Shown piece by piece: positions 1-9,220 of a DNA stretch of 64,000 nucleotides. This DNA comes from Endozoicomonas sp. ISHI1. Its GTDB lineage: Bacteria; Pseudomonadota; Gammaproteobacteria; Pseudomonadales; Endozoicomonadaceae. The first letter of the stretch is position 1. Each line of letters begins with the position of its first letter. The notes beneath the pieces were generated by a model, which did not search any database, was not told the origin of the DNA, and saw nothing but the letters and a program-made list of their open reading frames with translations. A program made the position numbers and the translations under genes. The stretch spans positions 59,551 through 123,550 of the forward strand of contig NZ_JAGRPU010000017.1 of assembly GCF_024606225.1 (NCBI RefSeq), read 5' to 3'.

Positions 1-699
1 GAACAACTCTCACGTGTTCTGCAGCAACTTGAAGATATCCAGCAAGCGTTCAATGGCTCTCAATCAGGTAATAAAAAGATTTCCCTGGCCGACCTGATTG
101 TTCTGGGCGGTTGTGCAGCCATTGAACAGTCTGCTAAAAATGCTGGCCACGATATTGAACTGGTATTCACCCCTGGTCGTATGGATGCTTTACAGCAGCA
201 AACGGATGTTCAGAGCTTTCGGCTACTGGAGCCCATGACAGACGGCTTCAGAAACTATCAGAAAAAAACCACAGATGTACCTGTTGAAGCACTTTTAATC
301 GACAAGGCTCAGCTGTTGACCCTGACCATTCCTGAAATGACGGTGCTTATTGGAGGCATGCGTGTTCTCAATACCAACAGTGACCAGAGTCAGCATGGGG
401 TTTTTACCTCTAAAACAGATGCACTGACCAATGATTTCTTCATCAATCTGCTGAATATGAATACTGAGTGGAAACCGACGTCTGTGGATGAAGATATTTT
501 TGAAGGTCATGATCGTAAAACCGGTGCCAGTCAGTGGAGTGCAACCCGTGTAGACCTGATTTTTGGCTCTGACTCCGAACTGCGTGCTGTGGCTGAAGTC
601 TACGGTTCATCCGATGCTGGCGAGAAGTTTGTTCATGATTTTGCTGCCGCCTGGGTCAAAGTGATGAATCTTGACCGATTCGATCTCAGAGCTTCCTGA
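1..699 (+). CDS. katG: Catalase-peroxidase KatG, C-terminal part (5' truncated by window edge)
   Basis: The frame is open from base 1 and ends in TGA at 697-699. It gives about 232 residues of the C-terminal domain of catalase-peroxidase, the bifunctional haem enzyme that removes hydrogen peroxide. Recognisable family segments are [24 protein letters not shown], and [17 protein letters not shown], followed by the typical end with [13 protein letters not shown]. This C-terminal half lacks the haem-binding residues but is needed for an active enzyme. The first ATG inside the window (181) is internal and not a start. The gene is followed by a strong hairpin terminator. Identification is firm; only completeness is unknown. 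Confidence 0.95.
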   Translation, partial: EQLSRVLQQLEDIQQAFNGSQSGNKKISLADLIVLGGCAAIEQSAKNAGHDIELVFTPGRMDALQQQTDVQSFRLLEPMTDGFRNYQKKTTDVPVEALLIDKAQLLTLTIPEMTVLIGGMRVLNTNSDQSQHGVFTSKTDALTNDFFINLLNMNTEWKPTSVDEDIFEGHDRKTGASQWSATRVDLIFGSDSELRAVAEVYGSSDAGEKFVHDFAAAWVKVMNLDRFDLRAS

Positions 700-713
700 T
701 TGTTTCATCATAA

Positions 714-745
714 AAAAAACCGCCAGGATCAGCTGGCGGTTTTTA
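714..745. terminator. Bidirectional rho-independent terminator
   Basis: An A-run, the stem AACCGCCAG at about 718-726, a six-base loop, the complementary CTGGCGGTT at 733-741 and a T-run form a hairpin flanked by A and T tracts on both sides. It lies between the convergent katG and sstT stop codons and could serve both. Confidence 0.85.
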
Positions 746-767
746 TGGACTGGATAGTACTTCAGTC

Positions 768-2018
768 TCAGGCATTGACCTCCCGGGTCACCTGAACGAC
801 CTGACCGCTTTCTTCAGCAGAGATGCATGCTGCAGCAGTGAACGCAACGTCGGTTGAACTGTTTAGAGCGGTTTCAGCAGAATCCTGGATAACGCCGATG
901 ATAAAACCGACAGCAACCACCTGCATGGCCACATCGGCAGAGATCCCGAAAAGACTGCAAGCCAGTGGAATCAGCAGCAGAGAGCCACCTGCAACACCGG
1001 AAGCGCCACAGGCCGAGATGGCAGCGATCACACTTAGAATCAGAGCGGTTGGCATGTCTACCTGAATACCCAGAGTGTTAACTGCGGCGAGGGTCATCAC
1101 AGTGATGGTGATAGCAGCGCCTGCCATGTTGATGGTCGCCCCCAAAGGTATGGATACCGAGTAGGTATCTTCATGTAGATCCAGCTTTTTGCACAGTTCC
1201 ATGTTCACTGGAATGTTGGCAGCAGAACTACGGGTAAAGAATGCGGTTACACCGCTTTCGCGCAGACATTGGAAAATCAGCGGGTATGGGTTGCGCTTCA
1301 GTTTGGCAAACACGATTAGTGGGTTTACAACCAGCGCAATAATCAACATGCAGCTGATCAAAACCATCAGCAGCTGGCCGTACTCAGCCAGGGCAGAGAA
1401 ACCAGTCTTGGCTACTGTGTTGGCTACCAAACCGAAAATGCCAAAAGGTGCCAGCTGGATAACAAAGCGAACGACGTTGGATACCGCATCGGAAAGGTCG
1501 TGAACCACACGTTTGGTGGTATCTGAAGCACGATGCAGCGCGAGACCCAGAGCAACGGCCCAAGCCAGGATACCGATAAAGTTGCCGCTCATCAGGGCTT
1601 CAACAGGGTTCTGGACAATGCTGAACAGCAGGGTGTTCAGTACTTCGCCAACACCCTGTGGAGGATTGGCGCTGGCTTCATTGGTGACCAGAGTCAGAGT
1701 GACCGGAAAGGCAAAGCTCATGACAACAGCCGTCAGAGAAGCAGCCAGAGTACCAATCAGGTACAAGCCAATCACGGGTTTCATGTTGGTATGCTGACCT
1801 TTTTTCTGGTTGGCAATAGAGGCAGCCACCAGCATAAAAACCAGAACCGGCGCTACGGCCTTGAGAGCACCGACGAACAAAGAGCCCAGAACAGAGAAAG
1901 AAAGAGCTGTATCGGGAGCAACGACCGCCAGGCCTGCACCCAGCACAATACCAATGAGAATCCTCAGCACCAGGCTCGTGCTGGCCATGCGTTCGAATAG
2001 AGATTGAGTTTCACCCAT
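768..2018 (-). CDS. sstT: Serine/threonine:sodium symporter SstT
   Basis: This 416-residue inner-membrane protein belongs to the dicarboxylate/amino acid:cation symporter (DAACS) family and takes up serine and threonine with Na+. The sequence shows eight or more hydrophobic segments, the N-terminal run [17 protein letters not shown] and the SstT-like transport core [17 protein letters not shown], with [19 protein letters not shown] after it. The serine-rich hairpin and the NMAGAA motif are the family's substrate and sodium sites. Length matches characterised SstT proteins. It is convergent with katG, with which it shares the terminator, and is transcribed alone from the gene-free stretch upstream. 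Confidence 0.93.
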   Translation of the reverse strand: MGETQSLFERMASTSLVLRILIGIVLGAGLAVVAPDTALSFSVLGSLFVGALKAVAPVLVFMLVAASIANQKKGQHTNMKPVIGLYLIGTLAASLTAVVMSFAFPVTLTLVTNEASANPPQGVGEVLNTLLFSIVQNPVEALMSGNFIGILAWAVALGLALHRASDTTKRVVHDLSDAVSNVVRFVIQLAPFGIFGLVANTVAKTGFSALAEYGQLLMVLISCMLIIALVVNPLIVFAKLKRNPYPLIFQCLRESGVTAFFTRSSAANIPVNMELCKKLDLHEDTYSVSIPLGATINMAGAAITITVMTLAAVNTLGIQVDMPTALILSVIAAISACGASGVAGGSLLLIPLACSLFGISADVAMQVVAVGFIIGVIQDSAETALNSSTDVAFTAAACISAEESGQVVQVTREVNA

Positions 2019-2927
2019 ACTGTACCTACTTTATTTATAATAGAGTTCGCGCCCTTTCTGATCATCAGGTGACAATCAGGGAAAGGCTAAACCCCCAGCT
2101 CCAGGCTGTTTGATCATTCCAACTTCCATAGCGTGTCATCTGTCTGAAAGACCCTTTCACGGTACGGAAATCACCAATCGGGTGATCACTTTATAAGCAA
2201 TTCGCACAAATCGAGTGTGCAAACCTAATGGATCAGCCCCACTGCAGTATTGATATGTGTCAATTAATTAGACCTTTAATCCATAGAGTAAGTTCACTCT
2301 TATTTTTCCGCCAGCTGGCCTAATGGTCATTTTAAAGGACATTCAAATACTCCCCTCAACTCTGCTGACATTTTGTCTCGGGGCTGAAAAATAAGCTTTT
2401 TCCATTGTTTTCCGGCTTTGAAAACTGCTTTTTTACCCATTTGTTTATTGAACACAAAATTGAGAATAGAGAATCTCTGACCACAGGCCATTGTGGATTA
2501 AACGGTAATAAGAAGGGGCTCCCCCAGACATTTGTCAGTAAATTACATCAATCAGCCATGAACAACTGAAACAATTCTTCTTCACACTCAGGGATGAAAT
2601 ATTTTTCACGATAAGAAATACGTATATTCGTTCTGCGACACTGTCTTCTGCCGCATAAGTAATCCATCAAGATCCAAGGACACATACTACTCTTTTGGAA
2701 TGAGGAAAAGATCAGTTCCAAGTCTGTTTTTGAGCGGTATAATCTGCAACAGGCATTGAAAATGCTGAACAGCAGTGATGCAAACATTATCATCATTGCG
2801 TACACGGGTACCCGCACTCCAGCTCGTTCAGTCGGGCCTTTTGTCGCTGGACCGCGAGGCCATGCCGGAAGGTTAATCCACCAAGTTTGCTTGTTCTCAG
2901 CACGCCTTTACAACAAACCAGAAATTT
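2019..2927. other. Intergenic region between sstT and the AraC-type regulator
   Basis: About 900 bases without a convincing gene. The small frames here (89 and 60 codons) have no ribosome-binding site, no family-like composition, and overlap each other on opposite strands. It must hold the promoters of the two divergent neighbours. A short inverted repeat, GCACA and TGTGC separated by seven bases near 2205-2221, could be a regulatory site, but nothing in the sequence proves it. Confidence 0.5.
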
Positions 2928-3986
2928 ATGCGCCGTAAAACATCTTTTACCGATTCATCATCGGAAGTGATTAATAAATACCGCGGAACGGTCAGTGGAC
3001 GATGGTTTGACCTGATTAATCTGCAACTACAGAAACATGGGGTCAGTCCATTACCTCCCGAGCATTTTAATATTCCTCTTGAAAGCGGGTCATACTGCGA
3101 CAGGCCAATCCCTGTCGATGGCGCTCGCAAGTTGCTTTACTGGGCCGTAGAGCAGACGGATGAACCCCTGTTGCCTGTCGATCTGGGGCTTTCACTGCAA
3201 CCGCTTGATTTCAAATCACTGGGTATTGTCTTATGGAGCTCTGCATCACTCAGGCAACGAATTGAAAAACTGGAAACTTATCAGTCACTGATCACGACAA
3301 CCACGCGAATCATCTTCAATGAAGCAGCCGGGACAGCGTCATTATTATTAATTGACAATGACGCTGTCGATAAACAGGTCAACCTGACCAAACACGGCAT
3401 GATGGCCCTGGTGTCAGCGGTTGCCAGGGTAATACGCTGGGACCATGAAACTGAAATAACGATACACTTGCCATTTGAACAACCCACATACCATAAAAAA
3501 CTCAAGGACAAGTTGGAGTGCACTCTGAAATTCTCCATGTCTCAGTATCGAATAGAATTCAGTGTCGATGCGCTGGATCTGCCTTTGCGGACCAGTGACC
3601 CGGAGTTACTTCAGGCAACTGAATCACTGGTACAGAAAAAACTGTTAATGATTGAACAAAAAAACCTCGTTTTAAGAGTCAGTCGCTCACTGCTGGAACT
3701 AAGCCCGCTTATTCCGCCGGCCACTTCTAAAATGGCCGGCCTAATGAATATCAGCAGTCGTACATTCCAGAGAAAACTGTCAGAGCTGGGGCTGAGTTAC
3801 CGGGAGCTGGTTAACAAAATACGCCATGAAAAAGCCATTGCCCTGATTGAGTCCAGTGACACACCGCTGTCCACTGTCGCTTATGAGTTAGGATTTGGCG
3901 ATTTAAGCAGCTTTTCAAGGGCATTTAAAAGCTGGACAGGTATGTCACCAAGGCAGTACCGAAATACCCAAGCCTCGGGCGTTTAG
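2928..3986 (+). CDS. AraC-family transcriptional regulator with N-terminal arabinose-binding-like domain
   Basis: This 352-residue protein has a C-terminal AraC-type double helix-turn-helix at about residues 255-345. The first helix region is MAGLMNISSRTFQRKLSE and the second is the classic TPLSTVAYELGFGDLSSF followed by SRAFKSWTGMSPRQYR. The N-terminal 200 residues resemble the regulatory domain of OruR/ArgR-like AraC proteins (Arabinose_bd, PF12625 type), which sense small metabolites. It stands upstream of a CoA-transferase gene on the same strand, about 200 bases away, and may control it; this is inference from position. The ribosome-binding site is poor, so the exact start is uncertain. 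Confidence 0.88.
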   Translation: MRRKTSFTDSSSEVINKYRGTVSGRWFDLINLQLQKHGVSPLPPEHFNIPLESGSYCDRPIPVDGARKLLYWAVEQTDEPLLPVDLGLSLQPLDFKSLGIVLWSSASLRQRIEKLETYQSLITTTTRIIFNEAAGTASLLLIDNDAVDKQVNLTKHGMMALVSAVARVIRWDHETEITIHLPFEQPTYHKKLKDKLECTLKFSMSQYRIEFSVDALDLPLRTSDPELLQATESLVQKKLLMIEQKNLVLRVSRSLLELSPLIPPATSKMAGLMNISSRTFQRKLSELGLSYRELVNKIRHEKAIALIESSDTPLSTVAYELGFGDLSSFSRAFKSWTGMSPRQYRNTQASGV

Positions 3987-4192
3987 TCTTGAAACAGTTC
4001 GAAATATGATTCAAATCAACTCATTTAGTCACAGTCGGTAATAAACAAGTACATGGCGCGCCCTGTCAAGTTTTTAGTGGGCCATTGATGTAGAGTGAAG
4101 ACCCTATCGTTTTCAAACAAGACCCTGCGTTTCCAATGTTTACGGGGCATTCATCAAATGGGTCACTATTAGCAGACAAAAAAGGAGTCACC

Positions 4193-5524
4193 GTGACTGC
4201 TCAATTTGATATCAAAAACTGGCAATCTACCTACGATCGTAAATGTTCACCCCTGGACGATGCGGCCAATGAAATCCAATCCGGGGACCGGGTCTGGATT
4301 GGTGGTGCCAATGGTATTGCCATTCCGGTTCTCAAACAGCTTTGCCATCGTAAAGATGAATTAAAAGACGTTGAATTATACGGCGCACTATTAATGTTTC
4401 CTTTTGATTTTCTCAAGGCAGAATTTAAAGGCCACATTAATTACAACTGCTTGTTTACCGGGCCACTGGAAAGAAAATTCCTGGGACCTCATGGCAATAT
4501 AAAGATTAATTCTGTGCATTTTTCGCAGACACAGAGCTTTATGAAAAACATCATGAAGCCAAATGTTCTGCTGATGGAAGTTTCCCGGCCTGATGAAAAT
4601 GGCTTTATGAGTCTGGGTCATATTGGTGCCCTGTTAGGCGACAGCGTTGTTGAAAGTACCGAAAAGGTTATAGTAGTTGTCAACGATCAGGTACCTTACC
4701 TTAAAGGTGAAAGTAACTTTATCCATGTGGATCAGGTTGACAAACTGGTTGAATGCAGCCACGAACTGCCCTTCGCGCCCCAGGCACAGCCAAGCGAACT
4801 GGAACAGAGTATTGCCAGCCACATTCTGCCTTACATTAATGATGGTGATACCATTCAAGTTGGTTTTGGCGGACTGTCAGATGCGGTTGCCTATGGTTTG
4901 GAAAATAAAAAGAACCTGGGCGTGCATTCGGAAATGATGACGGACTCTCTGCTGCACCTGATTAAAAAAGACGCTATTGATAACAGCAATAAAACCATTG
5001 ACAAAAACAAACTGGTTTACGGACTGGCCGTCGGTAGTCGTGAACTTCTGGATTTTCTGGATAACAACGACGACGCCCACGTCATGCCCCTGCCAACCCT
5101 GAACAAGCCGGAAAAAATAGCGGAGCAGGATAATTTCATTTCCATCAACGGTGCTTTGATGTGCGACCTGACGGGACAGATTGCGGCTGAAGGTGTTGGC
5201 CTGAACCAGATTTCCTGCACAGGTGGTCAGCTTGATTTTGTCCGCGGCGCAGGCATGTCCAAAGGTGGCAAGTCCTTTATCGCCCTGTCGTCTGTTTTCA
5301 AAGGCAAAAACGGTCTGGAATCCCGTATTCAACTGACCCTGCCCGCCGGAACTCCGGTGACCACACCACGCAGTGACGCTATGTTCATTGTGACAGAGTA
5401 CGGTGTTGCCGACGTGCACAACAAGTCACTGAAAGATCGTACTGCGGCCCTGATTGCAATCTCTCATCCGGACTTTCGCGAGACCCTCACCATTGAGGCC
5501 CGTGAAGCGGGTCTGATCGACTAA
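4193..5524 (+). CDS. Acetyl-CoA hydrolase/transferase family protein (acyl-CoA:carboxylate CoA-transferase)
   Basis: The enzyme moves CoA between acyl-CoA and a carboxylate such as acetate, succinate or 4-hydroxybutyrate. The start is taken as GTG at 4193 because AAGGAG lies at 4182-4187 with ideal spacing; the longer frame from ATG 4136 lacks a site. The 443 residues carry the family segments EVSRPDENGFMSLG, QVGFGGLSDAVAYGL (glycine-rich CoA loop), LGVHSEMMTDSLLHLI (the HSEM glutamate is probably the residue that forms the glutamyl-CoA thioester), and TGGQLDFVRGAGMSKGG. The end TEYGVADVHNKSLKDRTAALI is also typical. The exact substrate pair cannot be read from sequence. An AraC-type regulator precedes it. 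Confidence 0.9.
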   Translation: MTAQFDIKNWQSTYDRKCSPLDDAANEIQSGDRVWIGGANGIAIPVLKQLCHRKDELKDVELYGALLMFPFDFLKAEFKGHINYNCLFTGPLERKFLGPHGNIKINSVHFSQTQSFMKNIMKPNVLLMEVSRPDENGFMSLGHIGALLGDSVVESTEKVIVVVNDQVPYLKGESNFIHVDQVDKLVECSHELPFAPQAQPSELEQSIASHILPYINDGDTIQVGFGGLSDAVAYGLENKKNLGVHSEMMTDSLLHLIKKDAIDNSNKTIDKNKLVYGLAVGSRELLDFLDNNDDAHVMPLPTLNKPEKIAEQDNFISINGALMCDLTGQIAAEGVGLNQISCTGGQLDFVRGAGMSKGGKSFIALSSVFKGKNGLESRIQLTLPAGTPVTTPRSDAMFIVTEYGVADVHNKSLKDRTAALIAISHPDFRETLTIEAREAGLID

Positions 5525-5578
5525 AGCGGACATTTTATCCTATTCTGAAATCCTATATTGCCAAGCAAAACCGTTACC

Positions 5579-5782
5579 ATGGTAAAGCTGTTGATTTTCG
5601 TGGGTCTGGTTCTGGTGTCCCTTGGACTGATTCTGCATTTTGCGCCAGGGCTGTTGAAATGGTTTGGTCACCTTCCCGGTGACCTCCATTGGAAGAGTAA
5701 TGACTTTCAGGTCTTCATTCCTGTCACCTCAATGATTATCATCAGTGTGTTATTGACACTAATCATCCAACTATGGCGCTGA
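5579..5782 (+). CDS. Small inner-membrane protein, DUF2905 family
   Basis: A 67-residue protein with two hydrophobic segments (about residues 1-20 and 42-64) separated by the conserved loop containing WFGHLPGDLHWKSNDFQVF. The LPGD motif and the FxxPxTSMIIISVLLTLI second helix are typical of DUF2905, a widespread family of unknown function. ATG at 5579 is preferred over the upstream in-frame TTG at 5558, since the family begins right at the first helix; neither has a clear ribosome-binding site. It follows the CoA-transferase by about 55 bases and precedes a small lipoprotein gene by 16. Confidence 0.8.
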   Translation: MVKLLIFVGLVLVSLGLILHFAPGLLKWFGHLPGDLHWKSNDFQVFIPVTSMIIISVLLTLIIQLWR

Positions 5783-5798
5783 ATGGAGGGAGGAAGTG

Positions 5799-6092
5799 AT
5801 GCAGTCACACTATCTTCTGACAGGGTTAACCATCGGCTTGCTTCTGACGGGGTGTTCTGCTTTTAAAGGGTCAGAAAAAAAGTCGATGTGTTCCGAAAGC
5901 TGGTATGAGTTTGTAGAGTCGATACTATTCACTGGTGACTCCATGGGTCACGGCCCTGATCTCGGCTCTCCGGAGTGGCGTTCCGTTGTGGAGTTCAGGC
6001 TGGATCTACGAGATCAGGGCCTGTTACCTGATCGATCAAGTGATCGCTGGTGCGAGGCTATCGATCAATTTTTGAAAGCCCATGACGAATAG
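5799..6092 (+). CDS. Small predicted lipoprotein of unknown function
   Basis: A 97-residue protein with an N-terminal signal peptide ending in the lipobox LLLTGC (cysteine at about residue 20), so it should be lipid-anchored in the envelope. The start is ATG 5799, five bases after the strong site GGAGGGAGG; the GTG at 5796 is in frame but too close. The mature part is short and rich in Asp, Ser and Arg, with two further cysteines that could form a disulphide. No family is recognised. Its 3' end overlaps the convergent DUF6482-like gene by 35 bases. Confidence 0.7.
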   Translation: MQSHYLLTGLTIGLLLTGCSAFKGSEKKSMCSESWYEFVESILFTGDSMGHGPDLGSPEWRSVVEFRLDLRDQGLLPDRSSDRWCEAIDQFLKAHDE

Positions 6093-6354
6093 TTCTACCT
6101 TCGCGGTAATCCCCTGAGCTGATCATTTCGTCGTAGGTTGTAGACATGACCATATCCAGCTGATCCGACAGATATTTGCCTAACGTGTATTTGGCCTCAA
6201 AGATGCTGTGAAAGACCTTGGGTTTTTTTTCGGCACGCTCGGTAAGCCACTCCTTATCGTTAATGCGGCATAGATAGATGTCACCCTCAGCCGAGATCAA
6301 TTCCAGGTGGGTCGGCTTCCGGCGAACAATGGCAGTCAGCGTTTTCAGATTCAT
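6058..6354 (-). CDS. DUF6482-like small protein
   Basis: A 98-residue soluble protein without signal peptide. The N-terminal half, LTAIVRRKPTHLELIS followed by the strand IYLCRIND, and the end part with FHSIFEAKYTLGKYLSD resemble the short gammaproteobacterial family DUF6482, whose function is unknown. The start ATG has GAGG seven bases upstream. It begins nine bases after the stop of the upstream membrane-protein gene, so the two probably share a transcript. The 3' end overlaps the convergent lipoprotein gene. Confidence 0.65.
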   Translation of the reverse strand: MNLKTLTAIVRRKPTHLELISAEGDIYLCRINDKEWLTERAEKKPKVFHSIFEAKYTLGKYLSDQLDMVMSTTYDEMISSGDYREGRTIRHGLSKIDR

Positions 6355-6363
6355 AAGCTAGCC

Positions 6364-6906
6364 TCACGAGTGTTTTTTGAGAATCCATGATCCCTTAAAT
6401 GGGTTGTCTAACCTCTGGCTTCTGCCAGCCGGTTCCGCCTCAGGGATGTGTTGTGCAATCACATGCATCAGTTTTGAAAGGGAGTCAGGTTCAACATCCA
6501 GCATGACCACACTTCCACCCTGCTCTATGTGATCATGGAAAGGTTGAAGCCTGAAGTTGTCACTGGAAGCTCCGATCAAACCTCCCAGCCAGGTGGAGTA
6601 ACCCAGTACCACCAGGCAAGAGAAAAAGGTAACGACTGAGGCAACGGGATGTCCCTCCGTTAACTCATGAACCGAGAGTCCGGTCAGAACTGTCAGCAGG
6701 ATGCCCACGAGAAACCCTCGTCCACCCGAGTGGACAGTGTCGTATTCCTCGAGGAAGGACAGATCATTCAGATGTTTTTTTTGCGTAGCCAGATGATCTT
6801 TGTGAGCGATGTGGATCCGGTTGTGGTTAACCCCTTCAGCTTCTGCAAGATCGTTCAACTTTTGGGCGAAGGAGAGGTCAGGCAGACGATAGAGTACTCT
6901 TAACAT
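6364..6906 (-). CDS. Predicted membrane protein with two hydrophobic segments, function unknown
   Basis: A 180-residue protein with the start at ATG 6906 (MLRVLYRLPDLS), chosen because GAAAGG lies about ten bases upstream; the longest frame starts at 6951 without such a site. An N-terminal soluble part of about 75 residues is followed by a glycine-rich stretch GGRGFLVGILLTVLTGL, a second hydrophobic segment VTFFSCLVVLGYSTWLGGLIGA, and a soluble C-terminal part with GGSVVMLDVEP. The arrangement resembles DUF1269-like magnesium-transporter-related or stress membrane proteins, but no firm assignment is possible. It is first in a two-gene unit with the DUF6482-like gene. Confidence 0.65.
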   Translation of the reverse strand: MLRVLYRLPDLSFAQKLNDLAEAEGVNHNRIHIAHKDHLATQKKHLNDLSFLEEYDTVHSGGRGFLVGILLTVLTGLSVHELTEGHPVASVVTFFSCLVVLGYSTWLGGLIGASSDNFRLQPFHDHIEQGGSVVMLDVEPDSLSKLMHVIAQHIPEAEPAGRSQRLDNPFKGSWILKKHS

Positions 6907-7376
6907 ACAAAACACCTTTCTTCGGTGATTAATTAAGGTCTCAAAACCCAATGTTAGAGCGTTTACGCATAATTAGCGAATTTGGATCATATGGAAAGAA
7001 TCAGGACTTTATAACGCACCTCTCTCTTACTAACTCTTTGAAGGCTCAATCAGCCAGAGACAGATAACCGTTTTTTTCGCCAGACCATCACAATTTCCAA
7101 TTTTAGCGGCTCAGAGAAAGGTAGAGAGCAGACCTGGCGTTCACTCTGCGCAACGAGCCTCCGGCAGAGGCACATAGCAAGGTTGTCTTCATATAACTTT
7201 ATTCTCACACTGGCTTCAAATTCAACGTTTGCTTTAACCGTGAGGCAAAGCTGAGTGAGGTGGAGGGGTAGAACCCGGGAACGAACGGGAAGAATTTGTC
7301 AGACACGGTTGCCGGATTGTTATGAACTTTATGGTGAATGAACTCTCTAAGAATAAATAACTATAAGGAATTTACT
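6907..7376. other. Intergenic region, no gene seen
   Basis: About 470 bases between divergent genes. The left part should hold the promoter of the membrane-protein gene. Between 7240 and 7320 the sequence is purine- and G-rich on the plus strand, unlike the AT-rich gene that follows, which marks a composition boundary. No RNA gene, repeat or insertion-sequence end could be supported. Confidence 0.4.
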
Positions 7377-7820
7377 ATGAATTTACCTCCTGTTCAGCCC
7401 TCTGAGCCAACAAGCTCCCAAGCTACTGCGTTTTCAAATCAACTTACAACAACTGACGATTATCATTCATTCCAGGTATTTATACCAAAAGGTAAAAGTA
7501 CAACTGCATGGATAGAATGGTGCAGGGAAAATGGATTGAATTTTTGGTTAGGAACCAGTGCTGCTCAATTTAAGGTTTCAGAAACAGCAAAAATATTTAA
7601 TATTGACTCCACTGAAAAATATGAATACTTATTAAAAAACTTCCCTCATGCAGAAGATGATAATTATATAGACTGGGAACGAGTAGCGACTGAGTTTGAT
7701 GCTGTACACTGCACAGAAGATTTTTTTATTCCGGGATGGGATTGTGAATCAACAGCATGGTTCAATAAAGAGAAATTAGCATTCCAGAAATCTATAAGCT
7801 CACAAGAAATTGACTTGTAA
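7377..7820 (+). CDS. AT-rich orphan protein, unknown function
   Basis: A 147-residue protein starting at ATG 7377, eight bases after TAAGGAA; the longest frame begins 39 bases earlier without a site. The first 35 residues are rich in Ser, Thr, Pro and Gln (MNLPPVQPSEPTSSQ), followed by a compact domain with many Trp and Phe residues (TTAWIEWCRENGLNFWLG) and an acidic end. No family is recognised. The base composition is clearly more AT-rich than its neighbours, which suggests acquisition by transfer. The disordered polar N-terminus is like that of the other accessory proteins in this window; a secreted role is only a guess. Confidence 0.65.
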   Translation: MNLPPVQPSEPTSSQATAFSNQLTTTDDYHSFQVFIPKGKSTTAWIEWCRENGLNFWLGTSAAQFKVSETAKIFNIDSTEKYEYLLKNFPHAEDDNYIDWERVATEFDAVHCTEDFFIPGWDCESTAWFNKEKLAFQKSISSQEIDL

Positions 7821-7855
7821 AATATATAGTTCAGCATTCAGGTAGCAGTAATAAC

Positions 7856-9064
7856 ATGATTGATCTAGCCACGCCCTCTTATCGAAAAGCCACCTTTGCC
7901 CTGGCACTGGGGTCATTCCTGATATTCTGTAACCTGTATCTGTTTCAGCCATTGATTCCTGTCATGGCTAATCAATTCTCGATATCTGTGCTCAAGGCCA
8001 ATGGCCTGCTGGCAGCAAGTACGGCCGGTCTGGCAATGTCACTGTTGCCCTGGGCCATTCTTTCAGAAAAGCTGGGACGTTACCCTGTGATGATGATTAG
8101 CCTGGCACTGATACCTCTGACAGGACTGGGCATACTCCTTTCAAACAGCTTGACGGTTATGATTGTTGCCAGAGCACTGCTGGGCGTCGCTCTGGCAGGT
8201 TTTGCTGCCGTAGCAGTGGCCTACATGGCAGAAGAATTCACCCAAAACGCCCTCGTGATGGCTGTCGGCACTTATATCAGCGCAAACTCCCTGGGAGGTA
8301 TCAGTGGCCGTATCTTTGGGGGATTGGTGTCCGAACAGTGGAACTGGGAGACAGCCGTTGCGGCCATGGCACTGTTCAGTCTGCTATGTGCTCTGACTGT
8401 CTACGCGTTATTGCCCAGAGCGGTTCATTTTCAGCAAGAATCCGGGGTCAGTGTTAAAGGAGCTACCCGTATTATTGCCGGGCACCTGCATAATCCAAAA
8501 TTGTTACTGGCTGTATTAATTGGTGGCCTAAACTTTGCCCTGTTCGTCAATTTATACACTGTCATGGGTCTCAGACTGATTGCTCCCCCCCACTCTCTTC
8601 CTGTGGGCTGGACTGCACTGATCTTTCTTTGCTACCTGAGCGGCACTATTTCTTCCCGACTCAGTGGGCACTGGCGTAAGCAAAACACCATCACCCAAGG
8701 CCTGTTGATCGGAACATTTATTAGCATGTGTGGGTTATGGATAGCCAGTTTTCAGGCCTTGACGACAATCATTATCGGATTATTGCTGATCAGCTCCGGA
8801 GCATTCTTTGTTCACTCTCTGGCTTATGGCTGGGTCAGTCATCATGCCACCCGTGCCAAGGCTACGGCTACCGCTCTGTACCTTGTTGCTTATTATCTGG
8901 GCGGCAGTCTGGGAGGATTTCTTCTGATCGCATGCTGGCAGACAGCAGCCTGGGGGGGAGTATTAGTGGGGTCAATGAAGCTCTATGGATTAATGTACTG
9001 GATGTGCTTCAGACTGAGAAAGTATGACTCCACGCACCAAACACCAACCATGGCTGCGCCTTGA
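7856..9064 (+). CDS. MFS transporter, YnfM-like
   Basis: A 402-residue major facilitator with about twelve hydrophobic segments. The start region FALALGSFLIFCNLYLFQP resembles the YnfM/arabinose-exporter-like group of MFS drug and metabolite exporters. The loop after helix 2 carries SEKLGRYPVMM, the GxLxxxxGR-type motif A, and helix 4 includes ARALLGVALAGFAAVAVAY. The substrate is unknown. The gene follows the AT-rich orphan by 35 bases but differs from it in composition, so the pairing need not be functional. The predicted start has only a weak ribosome-binding site. Confidence 0.88.
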   Translation: MIDLATPSYRKATFALALGSFLIFCNLYLFQPLIPVMANQFSISVLKANGLLAASTAGLAMSLLPWAILSEKLGRYPVMMISLALIPLTGLGILLSNSLTVMIVARALLGVALAGFAAVAVAYMAEEFTQNALVMAVGTYISANSLGGISGRIFGGLVSEQWNWETAVAAMALFSLLCALTVYALLPRAVHFQQESGVSVKGATRIIAGHLHNPKLLLAVLIGGLNFALFVNLYTVMGLRLIAPPHSLPVGWTALIFLCYLSGTISSRLSGHWRKQNTITQGLLIGTFISMCGLWIASFQALTTIIIGLLLISSGAFFVHSLAYGWVSHHATRAKATATALYLVAYYLGGSLGGFLLIACWQTAAWGGVLVGSMKLYGLMYWMCFRLRKYDSTHQTPTMAAP

Positions 9065-9220
9065 GTAAAAGACAAATAGCCTCCGGGAATACGTGCATGA
9101 ATGCATCCCGTCATAGCTCTCCTTTTCAGATAAATAGCTGTATTTTTGAGGTATTCGAAATAGTATGTGGATCGACTGGCGCCATGGACACGTCGTGCAG
9201 GGCTGCACAAACCGAAAAAA

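Noticed and set aside
2548..2938. Two small open frames (89 codons minus, 60 codons plus) upstream of the AraC-type regulator
   Set aside because: No ribosome-binding site, no family resemblance, mutual overlap and odd composition; treated as chance frames.
4050..4135. TGTCAAGTTTTTAGTGGGCC near 4065-4084 as a possible insertion-sequence end
   Set aside because: No partner repeat or transposase fragment is seen nearby.
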